A stretch of 64,000 nucleotides of DNA from Pleurodeles waltl. Its lineage: Eukaryota > Chordata > Amphibia > Caudata > Salamandridae. Where the stretch lies: the NCBI RefSeq assembly GCF_031143425.1, contig NC_090450.1, positions 167,207,486 to 167,271,485 on the forward strand. Reading direction: 5' to 3'. Every line of letters starts with the position of its first letter. The first letter of the stretch is position 1. The notes under the pieces are model-generated. The model did not search any database. It saw only the letters and a list, made by a program, of their open reading frames with translations, and had not been told where the DNA came from. Shown one piece after another: positions 12,873 through 24,669 of this stretch. The translations under genes and the position numbers were made by a program.

Positions 12873-13470
12873 GGGGGTCATTCTGACGGCGGGAGCACCG
12901 CCGACAGGCCGGCGGTGCCCCGCAGGGCATTCTGACCGCGGTGGTTTGTCCGCGGTCGGATGCGGAAAACCGGCGGTCTCCCGCCGGTTTTCCACTGCCC
13001 ATGTGAATCCTCCATGGCGGCGGAGCGCGCTCCGCCGCCATGGGGATTCAGACACCCCATACCGCCATCCTGTTCCTGGCGGGTCTCCCGCCAGGAACAG
13101 GATGGCGGTATGGGGTGCCGCGGGGCCCCTGGGGGCCCCTGCAGTGCCCATGCCAATGGCATGGGCACTGCAGGGGCCCCCGTAAGAGGGCCCCACTTTG
13201 TATTTCAGTGTCTGCTTTGCAGACACTGAAATACGCGACGGGTGCCACTGCACCCGTCGCACCTTCCCACTCCGCCGGCTCAATTCTGAGCCGGCGTCCT
13301 CGTGGGAAGGATGATTTGCCCTGGGCTGGCGGGCGGCCTTTTGGCGGTCGCCCGCCAGCCCAGGGCAAATCCCAAAATACCCTCAGCGGTCTCTCGACCG
13401 CGGAGCGGTATTTTGGAGGGGGAAGTCTGGCGGGCGGCCTCCGCCGCCCGCCAGACTTAGAATGACCCCC
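12873..13470. mobile_element. Serial-hairpin non-autonomous element, copy 1
   Basis: This is a 598-bp element with ends gggggtcattct and agaatgaccccc, flanked by a 3-bp duplication tat (12870-12872 and 13471-13473). Nearly every base lies in one of a chain of abutting palindromes: 12887-12917, 12934-12957, 12964-12993, 13005-13049, 13055-13115, 13132-13180, 13200-13234, 13235-13260, 13263-13309, 13313-13371, 13372-13416 and 13424-13457. Arms are 6 to about 27 bp with short loops. It is GC-rich, unlike the flanks. There is no gene: the long open frames across it on both strands are artefacts of GC palindromes. The TSD length and terminal ggtcatt word suggest Harbinger-type mobilisation in trans. 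Confidence 0.85.
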
Positions 13471-13473
13471 TAT

Positions 13474-15445
13474 GTCTCTTGGGGTCAGTTTACCAGTCCT
13501 GCACATTCAGGGGGAGTAGCGGACATCCTCATTGCTGCTCTCCTCGTGCCCACGCAGTGGTACCATTTTGGTCCTCCTATGTCTAAGCTGAGTCTGGACC
13601 AGGTTGCTTTGGTCGCTAATTGCCTGGTCAGTCCCCCTCCTTCTCTGGTTCCCAAGTGATGTCCAGACCCCATTCAAATGTATCCCTCCTGATACTATCT
13701 CAGTTTTCTCTGTGACTGGGACTCTTTGCCTACTCCCCCTTTCCTCAGGTGTGAGGGCACGTTAATCTGTTCTCTTATTGGGCTTCTAGTATGTGAGCTC
13801 TCTCTCTCTCTCTCCTTAGTTTGCACCTTTCCTCTGACTCCCATCCAGATCATCTCCCTTGCTCATAACTATGCACTGTCCCAAGTAGGGACCAGTTCTT
13901 ATGTTTGCTCAGTTTGGTTTCCTTGGCTACCTGAGGGTACCTGTGGCCCCCTTCCTCATTAACAGATCTCAGAAGACTAGGACCTCTTCCCTCACTCTCG
14001 CTAGCTGTCTTGCTGTTCAAGACCACTAGAAATCTCCCTTCCACTCACATTCACTCCCCGAACCAGCAAGGTTGCACGTTTGCCGTTCTGCGGAGGTTCG
14101 GTCCGTCGACCGTGACAGACGGGGGGGTCGAACGTCTGGGGGCTCCAGTGTTTGCCTGGAGTGGTGCAGGGGGTGTTGGGCCTGTTGGGCTATTGGCCCT
14201 CCATGCCTAGACCTAACTGCCTGCTTCTTGGTAAGGGCCCCTTGAGCTCCTCGACTGATGGGTTAGTGTATCCTACGTGGGTATAGGAGGCATCGGGGAG
14301 AGCCCCATCGTGCCTCCATATGCTTGGGGAGGTGCAGACATCTTGCTTGCTGATGGTGGTTCAAGGTAATCACCTGGACTTCCTCAAAAATAGTCCAGAG
14401 CTCTAGCAATGTTTACTTTTTTTCCTTCTTGTCCTGTATATTCTGTTTGTATATACGTCCTTGTGTGTAAAATTATATTAGTGTCGAAGGATCCCTCTTT
14501 TGGCCAGGTGAATGTGTGTGTCTTGGTATGTGCGTGTAGCGCGTGGCAGAGCTTGCTAAGCTTTTTAGCCTGAATGAGGAACTTGCTCTGCATGTGCTCT
14601 TAAGGTGGTATTTAGGTAGTCTGTTTAGGCGATAGTAACTCTGCTAGGTTTATGTCCTTTGCGGGATTTTTATGTTGCATACATTCTACCTTCCTATTTT
14701 TACAGGGTTTTCTTTTTCTAGTTGTTACTTTTGTGTTTTTATAGATGTCTACATGTTTACTCTGGTAACAGAAAGTATGTGCAAGGGAACTACTGGATAA
14801 CTCCTGTAGGGGGAAATATATAAATACAAGCGGTTTACCGAATCTAATCTGGTTGGGGAGGATATACACATGATTCACATACGCATGATTATTCACAGAT
14901 GCATCACAATAGACATTCAACAAACAAATGCATGAAGATTCACGATCCTAGGAAAAGTGCAATTCTTAGTCCACAGCAGCCTGCAATCTGGTAACAAAAT
15001 ATCAGGCCTTACTTTGGCATCAAGCAACATTTTTTGCGAATCAACAATATCTTCATTTATACATTAGACATTATAAAAAAACACAGCATTTAACATTTAA
15101 GACAAACACATTCACTTTGGTCTACCAGCATCATAATATCAAAACAACATCATTTCAACTGGCAGGGGAGATGCTAACTAGGCCCAAAAAAATCAGGAGA
15201 ATGGCCCATGTGCATTGCCTTAGCCCTAACTACTCCTAAAACATGTTAACCTGTGACCAAGGGAACCTCTGCACTGCTTGAGACTAGGGAAGCCTGATAA
15301 TATTGTTGATAGCAGCTCAGGGAAACGATTGCAATAATTTATGCGGAAAAAGAAAGAGATTACTTCAATGACCATAGATCCTTCTTGGCAAAATACAGCA
15401 ATGCCTAATCTCTGGGAACCCAATAACTCTAGTACCCTAACATCC
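13474..15445. other. No gene recognised
   Basis: This stretch flanks the hairpin element. A CT-dinucleotide run is present at about 13796-13816. Short open frames show no family motif. Confidence 0.4.
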
Positions 15446-15449
15446 AAAT

Positions 15450-15835
15450 TTCACCTATGTCACACTGAGGGGTTCTGCATACCATCTGTGTAAAGCCCAT
15501 TGGTCAAAGCATAGCACACCTCTCACTAGTTTCAAATACCACCAGTGTTAAGAAAACTGTACCACTGAGAAAACCAGGAAAGCCTAATAAGAACGAGATG
15601 TGGGCCCTATATCACACACAGAGCCTATGCGTACCGACTGCATCACACCCAATGGTCAAAGCAAAGGCACCTCTTAAAACAGAGAGCTGGCCCTATGTCA
15701 CACCCAGAGCCTTATGCATATCATCTGTGTCACGCCCAGCATTCCAAGCAGCCAGCAACCCAAAAGCCCTGTATTACACCCAGGGGTCAAGCGTACCATC
15801 TGTGTTACGCCTAGGGGTCCAAGCGATCACCCTTC
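15450..15835. repeat. Degenerate tandem repeat, units of roughly 70-110 bp
   Basis: The phrases cctatgtcacac, gcataccatctgtgt and cacaccca-ggtcaaagc recur four or more times in the same order (about 15455, 15605, 15690 and 15770). Spacing is irregular and units are diverged. It was judged by eye, with no coding potential. Confidence 0.45.
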
Positions 15836-15931
15836 CCAATGCTGGAAATCAAAACAGTGACTTCTGGGGATTATGCTTTTTCCTAGTTTGCCACATGCCA
15901 AATGATAGGACTAAGGCTCTGATGTAGTCTC

Positions 15932-16480
15932 TTAGCCTTGTGGTGACAGCTTCTGGATGGACCGCCACCCTGTGGATTCATCAGAACTTTTAATCAATTG
16001 CAGCATCTGCTCACCTTTCTTGTTTGCGCAAATGTGAATCCGTCCGGGTGGGGTCCCCTTCCTTTTGTCACAGTTGAGTTCAAAGAACCAATCAGCTCCT
16101 GGCTGGCTCACCAAAATGTTGCTCGAATGAGGATTTACCTTAAAAAAACAAGAGACAACAGATGTCTGGCAAAACAAGAAAAGGCTTGTTTAATTAAACA
16201 TTATGGCCGGGAGAGCAGTTACAGCACTGAGGTCTGAGGACTGTCTCCTGTAATACTTTGAAATGAAGCACATTTTAGACATTTCTCTGGAAGCACTAAA
16301 GTCATAATGCATTCTTTCCCTGGTGAAAAGTGTGAACAGTCGACAAGAAGTCATAGATACAATTTTCAGATAAGGAATGCAAGTGGGCCTCGACCTGGCA
16401 TAGACTCTATGTGGGCCAGCAAGTATGTGTCAAGATGTCTGGCCTGAGGGATGCATGGTCACCGCGTGTGCTATGTGTCC
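15932..16480 (-). repeat. Possible retroviral LTR end, primer-binding site and leader
   Basis: On -, a polyadenylation-like, T-rich segment leads to cattcgagcaaca, then ttt, then TGGTGAGCCAGCCAGGAG (plus-strand 16096-16113). That resembles the LTR-CA / spacer / TGG-starting primer-binding-site order of a retrovirus. A short open stretch follows to 15932. No matching tRNA could be assigned and no second LTR of this type was found, so the call is weak. Confidence 0.3.
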
Positions 16481-16639
16481 TGTGTCCTGAATGGCTAAGT
16501 GTACCTAACTTCATGTGGCATCTAACTTTATGGTGTTTTGGGAATGCTGGCATCCCTCTGTCCATTTGTGCTTTATTGGGGCCGGTCTTTGGGGACCAAG
16601 TGTCACCCCACCAATGACCTGTCAGCCATTAACCTTCAG

Positions 16640-18787
16640 GCCTGGGTTACAGAGCCTGCCTGACCATGTACCTAGGTGCTGTGATTGACTGGGAGTTCAT
16701 GATGGGGGTATCCAACATGGGTGATGCGACTTACTTTGTGTCTGAAAATGTATCATTTGTGTATAAAGGTGTCTTGTTTTTGTGTGCATTGATTGAACCA
16801 AAATCTACAGTAGTCTTATGAGGATGTCCAGCAAGTATTAATCCATACCCACTGCAGCTAAGGATGACCACAGGTGCTGCCTGGGGACCAAATTAATGGC
16901 CGCCCGGATGTCCACAATAGCTGGATATAAATGATCCCTTGCCAGCCTAAGATATTTTGACACTATAAGATGAAACCGAAAGATTCAGGGCCTGATTCTG
17001 ACCCCGGCGGTTCCTTACCGCCGGGGCCAGGGTCGGCGGGAACACCGACAACAGGCTGGCGGTGCCCCGCAGGGCATTCTGACCGCGGCGGTTTTGCCGC
17101 GGTCAGAAGTGGAAAACCGGCGGTCTCCCGACGGTTTTCCGCTGCCCTGGGAATCCCCCATGGGAGATTCTGACAGCCCATACCGCCATCCTGTTCCTGG
17201 CGGTTCTCCCGCCAGGAACAGGATGGCAGTATGGGTTGTCGTGGGGCCCCTGGGGGCTCCTGCAGTGCCCATGCCAATGGCATGGGCACTGCAGGGGCCC
17301 CCGTAAGAGGGCCCCACTTTGTATTTCAGTGTCTGCATTGCAGACACTGAAATACGCGACGGGTGCCACTGCACCCGTCGCACCTTCCCACTCCGCCGGC
17401 TCAATTCTGAGCCGGTGTCCGCTGTGGGAAGGGTCTTTTGCACTGGGCTGGCGGGCGGCCTTTTGGCGGTCCCCCGCCAGCCCAGTGCAAAAGCCAAAAT
17501 ACCCTCAGCGGTCTTTCGACCGCGGAGCGGTATTTTGGAGGGGGGAAGTCTGGCGGGCGGAATGACCCCCTCAGTCTACTTTGTTCACCTTCGCCCGGAG
17601 CCCCACTGGTAAAGGAGACAGGATTGAAGCTTTGTCAATCAAGTCCTGTAATCTTTCTAAGATCTGGAGACAGAAATCCTTATGAAATCTGATTGGCTGA
17701 TACTTATTAGGGTTTCCTCTATCACCCTTTCTATAGACTAGGATAATTTCAGCATTTTTTCTAGGATCCCGAAACTTCCCCTCCTGCCAGTATCTCATTT
17801 GATAGTAAATTTATATAAGGCCCCCATAGAGGAGGTTCTACACGGAACAGGTCCCCAAGGATACTATCTGGCCCTGAGGTTTTACCTGGGGGCATGGTCT
17901 GGATAGCACGGAGAGTATCTTGTAAAGTGAAGAAAAGTGGGTTACTTGTAGTGGCAGTTTCTAGGTCTAAAGTTTGTATTCCCACAGCATCCCAGCCTAA
18001 GCTAGAATGGGCACAGATTGCAGAAATGTTTTCTACCCACTGTTGTGGTTGAATTGTTAACTTGTTAAATGGTTGTCCAGGGATATTAGATCTAGGGCAA
18101 CCATGTGTGAAAATATGCCAGAATGTTTTGGGGTCATTGTTATTGGATGCCTCGACAAGCACTAGCCAGTTGGAGTCCACCCAGCGTTGTTTGGTATTTG
18201 AGGTTATCCACTTATAATTTGTTCTAGTAACACAGATTTCTTCGGGAACACTTTTTTTTGACAGCCTTAATGAGTTGACCCTTTGTCTTTTGACACTCCT
18301 TATTATTCCATTTAGTGGACTGCAAGAGATTTAAAAAAAAATCATTTTGAGCCTTAGTGCAACACAGTTTCAAGGAGGTGAATAAGGCTAGGTGGTATTC
18401 TGGAAATAAGGAAATGTCACAGCGGTATTAGTTAAAAGAATGAGGGCTATTATTCATATCTACATAGATGTCAGCTACGGTTTCCCTGTCCACACTCAAT
18501 GTGGACCATTTAATTGATTCCCTGTTATTATCTAGGGTTACAATTATTTCTGATTTATCCCCCAGGGCCACAGGATTCGTCAGAAATTGTCCCCTCAACA
18601 TGAGCTTCAGTCTATTATGGTTGCTATCAGATCGTGTGAGGATTTCAAAGTCCTCTGCCAAATGCCAGAGGTCTAGATCTGCAATAACGTAACCAATTTT
18701 ACTTTGTGTGGAACCATGGGCAGATGTGTGAGCACACTTCTTAGCAGATATAAATCTCCAGTTGCATGCATGAATGCCATAATTCAA
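16640..18787 (-). pseudogene. APE-type LINE, endonuclease C-terminus to reverse transcriptase, split by a hairpin element
   Basis: Reading on -, 18787-18428 gives the end of an apurinic-type endonuclease: YVIADLDLWHLAEDFEIL, then RSDSNHNRLKLML in place of the usual SDH motif. Next, 18180-17761 is the linker and RT start (PPGKTSGPDSILGDLF), and 17798-17574 gives VYRKGDRGNPNKYQPI and LSPLPVGLRAKVNKVD. The RT continues beyond the inserted element as IFRFHLIVSKYLRLARDHLY and INLVPRQHLWSSLAAVGMD (16987 to about 16640). Deleting 16988-17570 plus one TCA copy keeps the frame. Stops and frame changes show that it is dead. LINE clade (I/Jockey/CR1 group) is not resolved. Confidence 0.75.
16988..17570. 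mobile_element. Serial-hairpin non-autonomous element, copy 2
   Basis: This 583-bp relative of 12873-13470 is flanked by tca (16985-16987 and 17571-17573). It begins gggcctgattctg and ends ggaatgaccccc. It has an extra first hairpin (ccccggcggt ... accgccgggg, about 17003-17027). The rest keep the order of copy 1. At the right end one arm of the last hairpin is deleted: agtctggcgggcgg runs straight into aatgaccccc. The hairpin at 17435-17493 differs from its copy-1 counterpart (13313-13371) at three base pairs, each changed on both arms so pairing is kept. The insertion interrupts a LINE reverse-transcriptase frame, which fixes the boundaries. Confidence 0.85.
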
Positions 18788-18789
18788 AG

Positions 18790-20910
18790 TGTTTTGACAT
18801 CAGCTGTGTGGTTATCAGTAGCCAAAAAGATAGGAGTTAAATCTCTAGCCGGGGAATACCTCTGGCTTCGTCTTCTATGCCATAAACCGAGGCTAATCAC
18901 TGCGGCGGCTCAAAGGTGGTGCACAGGCCTAACGAGCTACAAAGGGACAGACAAGGGTGGATGTTCTTGTGCACTTTTTCATTGTTGTGTTTGTGCTGTT
19001 ACTGCCACTTTGCCCCTACCACTACTATCTCCACCCTGCTCGTGCTGTTAGCTTTGAATTCCCTTCCCCATTATTAGGGCACTAATTGGTGGCTGAATAT
19101 GGATCCTTGTGAGCTCCTCGCTGAGGTTGCTGCTGTGGCGCAAGCTATCATCAGGCACAAAAACAGCGTCTGGTGTGGCTAAAGAAGGATGTGAGCTGAG
19201 CGTGCCATACCTGTGCCCCTTCTGCTATTTTCACCTTGTACGACTGTCCCTGGTATTGTCATGGCCATTTATTATGCATGCAGAAAAAGTAAAGCAAGGT
19301 TGGGTTAGAAAAAACAGATTCATGCACTGTGAAGTTGCACAGCTGAATAAGAAAATGTAGAAGACGATAAGACGTGAGACATGTGGTACTGCAGTATTGT
19401 GATACTGCAGTTACGTGGGACGATACTGGGGTAGGGAAGAATGACCTGATAAACATGGTAAATGCCACCTAACTCTCCTGTGTACACAGGCAATCTTGCC
19501 CTTACAACTCTCCTACTCTACTCTTCCATTTGGTAGTATGGCCACACTACTGAAATGATGCCCATTTTTTGCGTGAATCAAAAAAGGCATCCGAACTTAT
19601 GAGAGCGGTGATATCTGTGGTCCTTCCCCAGTTCTGTTAAGTCTAGCAATGTGTTAATCATAGTCATAACTATAATACTTCTACCTATATTTGGCATGAG
19701 TGCAGAATATACGGAATACAACATTGAGAAGTTGCAGCTCCCAGAATGCCATGAATCGCCTATAGTAAACCACAGGTGTAAAGCAGGGACACATTCGTGT
19801 CCTGAGCTTTATCAATTTATATAAAGAATATATTTGGAATATCTTTGGAATCTCTGGGGACTATGGCACTTATTAAGTTTACTGTGAGCAAGAAGAATTG
19901 AATGTAAACATTGGCAAATTCATAAATTAATACTGGGCTGCCTAAAGAACCATGAAAATCTGAAAGATTTGGTACTCTAAAATTATTACTAAAGGACTAT
20001 ATAAGAAGTTAATTGCCACATTACCTGGGCAGCATACCCAGCTAAACACTACTCATTTAATTGCACCTCCCTACTACTGGCCAACTATTGGCATTTGGGT
20101 CTTTGGGGTGGCTGTTAGGTGTAAAATAAGCTGCAACATAAACTTTGTTAATCACAAGTTAACCCTTTAGAAGACAACAATGAGAGTTCAAGATAGTTTA
20201 AAGTATTTCTTCAAAAATAGAGTAATAGGTTTTATTAGTCAATATAGTTCACAGAAACAATTGCATGTAGAGTGTCCTCAATCTGTCTCTGTTCTATTTG
20301 TCTCAGTCTATTAGGCAAAAGCTCCCCTGTGCTCATACAGAATACAGTTGCAGTTTGGTTTAGTCACATTGAAGAAGCCTGAAAAAATAGAGTTAAGAAT
20401 TTCTAGAAAGTATGTCTTTAATCTATCTCTAACACAGTTCTCACAGCTGTCAACTCAATAAGCTTTACTATCACCTTATTCTGCAACAGTCTATCCAGCT
20501 CCCCTCTTCTCTCCAGCAATAGTGAGGTATATGCTTAATGGAGAAGAAATACGGCTAAAAAGAAATGATTAGAATGAGATGAAATAAGATGTCCAAATGC
20601 CATAAACCCAAGAGGCACCCTCTCATACCTATCTTGCTCTGCATTGGGTGCCCCCTACTCTTTCCCTTGGACACCTTTTATATCAAATAAAAGCTACAAT
20701 CATTAACAATTAATCATAAATGTAATTGCATTCTTTTCATGTTAAAACTTCTAAAACAATAGTTCTGTTCCTATTCAGAGATGACTTGAAAGATCGGTAC
20801 GGTTTCACATGCTTAGCCTACTTCTGAAAGAATAAATAACAGGCATGAATACAGTCATCACCTCCTTTCCCATAGCTTCCACACTGTAGGTCCATTTATA
20901 AAAGAAGGAA
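18790..20910. other. No gene recognised
   Basis: The sequence is mixed and AT-richer towards 19700-20700. The word gatactgcagt forms a small inverted repeat near 19385-19412. Nothing else is supported. Confidence 0.4.
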
Positions 20911-20912
20911 TT

Positions 20913-20967
20913 TAAGCCCATATTTATACCTTTTTTGCGCAACAAAAAGTATAAATATGGCCCTTAG
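20913..20967. repeat. Miniature inverted repeat (about 50 bp)
   Basis: The sequence agcccatatttatacctttt is followed after a short loop by its near complement aaaaagtataaatatggccc, with tta on the right. The end word (gcccatattta) resembles the end at 21092 (gacccatatttaag) and the reverse complement of the end near 62180 (aaatatgggcc). It looks like a minimal terminal-repeat remnant of the same Harbinger-like family. Confidence 0.45.
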
Positions 20968-21091
20968 TGTATATTGTGTGCAAGTCAGCACATTCAAAAG
21001 CAGTTTAGCAATCAAAAAAGTATACATAATACTGCTTCCATTGTTTTAGATAGAATAATGTTTGCAACGGGCATAGGCCATGCAAAGGTTA

Positions 21092-21330
21092 GACCCATAT
21101 TTAAGAAACGTTTGAGCAGCCTTTGCATCATTTTTTTTCAACTCAAAAGCAGTGCTATCCTACCACCATATTTATGTCTTGTCGCTAAACCTGTCTAGTG
21201 ACGAAATATCTGAGTTAGTGTCATTTTTAGGAGCGCCAACCCACCTTGCGTTGTTTTGCAACAATGATATGCAGGATGGGCGTTCCCTTCCAAAAAATGA
21301 CACTAGCCCTCCAGCGCCATATTTACACCT
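21092..21330 (+). repeat. Putative left terminal region of a second Harbinger family
   Basis: It starts gacccatatttaag directly after tta (21089-21091), about 420 bp before the transposase remnant at 21514. A similar end in the opposite orientation occurs near 62180. The matching right end of this copy was not located. Confidence 0.4.
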
Positions 21331-21513
21331 GAGGTTAAAACAACGCACATAGGAACCAATCCCCCAAAATTAAGCAAAACACGATTTGCATAAAATTTTA
21401 ACGCATGGTCAGACCAGGCGTTAAAATGAGGACCGCACACTACTACTTAAGAAAAACACTCAGAAAGAGCATTGGCAACCTCCTGGACAACATGGAACTG
21501 TTAATGTTCCAGC

Positions 21514-22760
21514 TTGACACACACTGCAGATGACAGCAACAACAACAGGTCCCGTTCAGCACCACCACAGCAGCCCCAAACACCACCACAGCAGCTACAA
21601 AGGAATCGCAGAAGGTGGGAGAGGATATTTCAACAGCGCACATCTGTCCTTGGGCTCAGGGAAGAAGATGTCATCAGAACCTACCAGCTGAACCAGGTGT
21701 CAATTGTACGCCTGCTACACCACATAGTGCCAGACATCATTGCAAGAGTGAAAACTCCAACATTTATTCCACCCATAACCAAACTCCTTGCTACTCTTCC
21801 GATTGTGTGAATCACACCCTTGTACACATGATAGCTGGCACAGGCATAATCTGCCACCGTGGTCCACTAAGTGTTGCATTGCAGGCGTAGGGCCACATGG
21901 TAACATGGAAGCCTGAGTTTGGCTTTGTAGGACTACTATGGTGTCAATACAAATGACACTATTGTGGTGCAAGGAGGTAGTAGGTTCAATAAACAATAGG
22001 ATACAGCCTCAGATATGGACAACACAACACATATTTGGCATGGTTGAACTGTCAGTTCAGATTTATTTTGACAATCACCAGGTCCCTGAGCCACAACCGA
22101 TGAGAGTAATGTCCATCAACTCAAACCAATGGAACCATTCCACAAAACAGGAACACACACAATACCAGAAGCAAATCTGAGTCACTACTCCACCTAAAAC
22201 TAACATCTGCCATGGAACATACAAACCACAAATATGCATTACCGACACATGTTCTCTCATTCCTTTGCAACCGACCAAGGTTATGGCATTCAGCCATGGG
22301 TGATGACTCCTTTTGGCAACCCGACAACGGTGGAAGAGCGGGCATACAATGAAGGGCACATAAGAACACAAAATGTGGTGGAGAGGACATTTGGGTTCCT
22401 GAAGTGAAGGTTCAGGTGCCTGGCGCTGAGAGGAGGAAGCTTGTTGTACGCACCACCCGTGGTATGCAAGATGATATTTGTATGTGCTATCTTGCATTAC
22501 ATATGTATATGGACTAATGTCCCCTGGGATGAACTGGTAGTTGTCCCCAATGAGGAGGAGGTTGTCAATGGTGCACTGCCGCTGGAGTTCACAGGAGACA
22601 ACAAATTGTACAGAACTTCAACATCTAGACTCTGTACAACCAATATCACTTTTGTAAATATCACCAATAAATCACTTTGCACCAGAATGTCCATGGTCTA
22701 CTTATTTTCCACTATATATACCATTGGAATATTGCTCATACCTCAGAGAGCAGGAAAGTA
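21514..22760 (+). pseudogene. Harbinger transposase remnant (second family)
   Basis: The N-terminal part (21514-21807) is open: RRRWERIFQQRTSVLGLREE, then DVIRTYQLNQVSIVRLLHHI, the helical region before the DDE domain. The C-terminal part, in another frame from about 22275, reads DQGYGIQPWVMTPFGNPTTV, then AYNEGHIRTQNVVERTFGFL, a stop, RFRCLALRGGSLLYAP, and CKMIFVCAILHYIC, ending in an acidic tail. The segment with the first catalytic Asp (usual GAIDGTH) is missing between about 21810 and 22270 and is replaced by unrelated sequence. The element is therefore internally deleted as well as frameshifted. The preserved Glu block VVERTFGFL makes the family assignment firm. Confidence 0.7.
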
Positions 22761-22764
22761 ACGC

Positions 22765-24390
22765 AACAGTTACAAAGATGACTGGAACATAGTTTGTGAT
22801 GTAAGAGGGCCTAGTGCCTCCATGCCACACATCAGTGTCACATAACTCATGACCATGTGTCTCTCGAAGGCCTAGATCCATGCACCATAAAAAATATGTT
22901 GCATTAAGTAGGCATTGTGCAAAATCCCACACATTTCCCTACATCATCCCCTCGCCTTGCAAGATGTATGCAAGGGGGCCGTACATACGGTAGGGCTGTT
23001 TCCAAATTGTACATTAGAAAAAATTGAACTAAAACTGTGTCACATTTTAGGCGGGTAACTGCTATGCCAGAACTGAGCATGTGTGACACAGGGGGACACC
23101 AGTGGTAGACCTTAATTGACTGTTCATGGTTTGGAACCAAAGTTTGAACCTAACCCTGCACCGTATATCAATGGTGTTACGTACCAGCACTGCCGTTGGG
23201 TCCAACCCTGCCACATGGTGTGCTGTACCTCAATTATAGCACACACATGTTGGCTGTGGAGTGCACTAAGGGTTGCTAGACAAGTGAAGCAGTAATGGGT
23301 GCTGATCCACTCTCCATACATAGGGCCCATAGCCAGGATTTAACAATAAAATGAGTGAATGCACCACCAAATGAATGTCAAGGTGGAATTTAGGCAGAGT
23401 CTGTCGCACTCCCTATGTATATTCTAACACACCTGTCACACAAATCTGCTGTTTTGACATATGCCTGCAGATAATCAGGATATACATGTGAAGACTGATG
23501 TACTGGTGTATGGCCTATGTAGGAAAGGGGTTGCAATTACCTACAATGGTTGACATGTGTCAGTACGATACCATCACACACCACATATGAAAACACACCT
23601 CTCATTGACACTCACATGCCTGACCAAGAGAAAGTTACCTACTGTGACAACGTTCTCTAAAATGCCTAGGTCTCCAACATGCCAATCAGATTTGGGATGT
23701 GCAAGTATGTCTAGCAATGCCCAAACATGTCACAGACCCATCCTAACTTGTCTGGGTGAAGAAGGAGACACATGTGTTGCATGTGGCAAATCAAAAAATC
23801 CAGTGCTGAGATGATTTCACACACTGACAAGATACACTTGTGGTGACAGTGACATAGGTTGTGGAATTCAGATTTGAGTCCATACCCATGTACACAAAAG
23901 GTTGTGGAAGGACAGCTGATAGAATCCCACAGACACTTGGAGATACAACATGGGCAGGTCACTTGAAGACTGCACAGGTCCTGGTGTTCTGTCATGTGTG
24001 TGTGGAAGTCATGTAATCTTGCTATGTCTAGAAATAGGAGAGAAACTATCATATAGCCAGTAGTAGAAGATATATACATCTTCAAATTACACAAGTCACA
24101 TGTAGCATCATGTCCATGTATGACCGGACAATGTTGCAGATGAAGATGTGTACAAAGTGTAAGCAGCCTAAAGAGTGCCAGCAATGTAGGACCAAATCTA
24201 TTCCAAACAAGATATGCCATAAATGTTGGAGAAGGTACACACTTAGACCAGTACTGACTGTGGAACACAACAATGTAACCATGTGATCATATGTTCATAG
24301 AGGATGCCTGGGTCAGTACATGACCTACTCATGTTTGCTACAACAACGTTGTAGTTGCCCATTGCATGCTATTCTGACAGAAGGCAGTGA
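22765..24390. other. Harbinger-associated non-coding DNA
   Basis: No gene was recognised. Words of the acatgtg/cacatgt type are frequent here and on to about 25.9 kb. Confidence 0.4.
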
Positions 24391-24393
24391 CAG

Positions 24394-24665
24394 TTGACAT
24401 CATCTGTCCCCTCGGTCATACAAAAAGTACAAGTTACACTAGAGATACAAGCTCTATCCAAGCTGCAAATGGAAATTACAGATGACATGGATGACCAGCT
24501 GCTGACCATCAATGAAGAGACTGTCCAGGATAACCTAGGTTCCCTCCAGACAACACCGCTAATCGCAGAGAGGACACAGCTTTGCAGGGTCTCTAAAAGA
24601 GCCACCCAGCTACCAACACATAGCACCAGCCAGTCCTGACACAGCCCTGGAACCTGAGGATGTAT
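24394..24665 (+). pseudogene. Fragment of a Harbinger accessory-gene 3' exon
   Basis: The open stretch DDMDDQLLTINEETVQDNLG, then SLQTTPLIAERT, matches the - strand copies near 48.5 and 50.3 kb (DDRDDQLPAINEETLQDGLG, then SLHIPPLVSRRT). DNA similarity extends to the words caccagccagtcctgacaca. It is broken after about 24640. The function of this segment is not known to me. It lies within what looks like the C-terminal half of a SANT-type accessory protein. Confidence 0.5.
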
Positions 24666-24669
24666 TACT

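Noticed and set aside
12805..13506. Many long overlapping open frames on both strands across the GC-rich block
   Set aside because: They arise because palindromes give mirrored, GC-rich, stop-poor frames. The peptides mirror one another on opposite strands and carry no family motif.
16096..16113. Firm assignment of a tRNA primer for the possible primer-binding site
   Set aside because: The 18 bases after TGG could not be matched confidently to any tRNA 3' end from memory, and no partner LTR was found.
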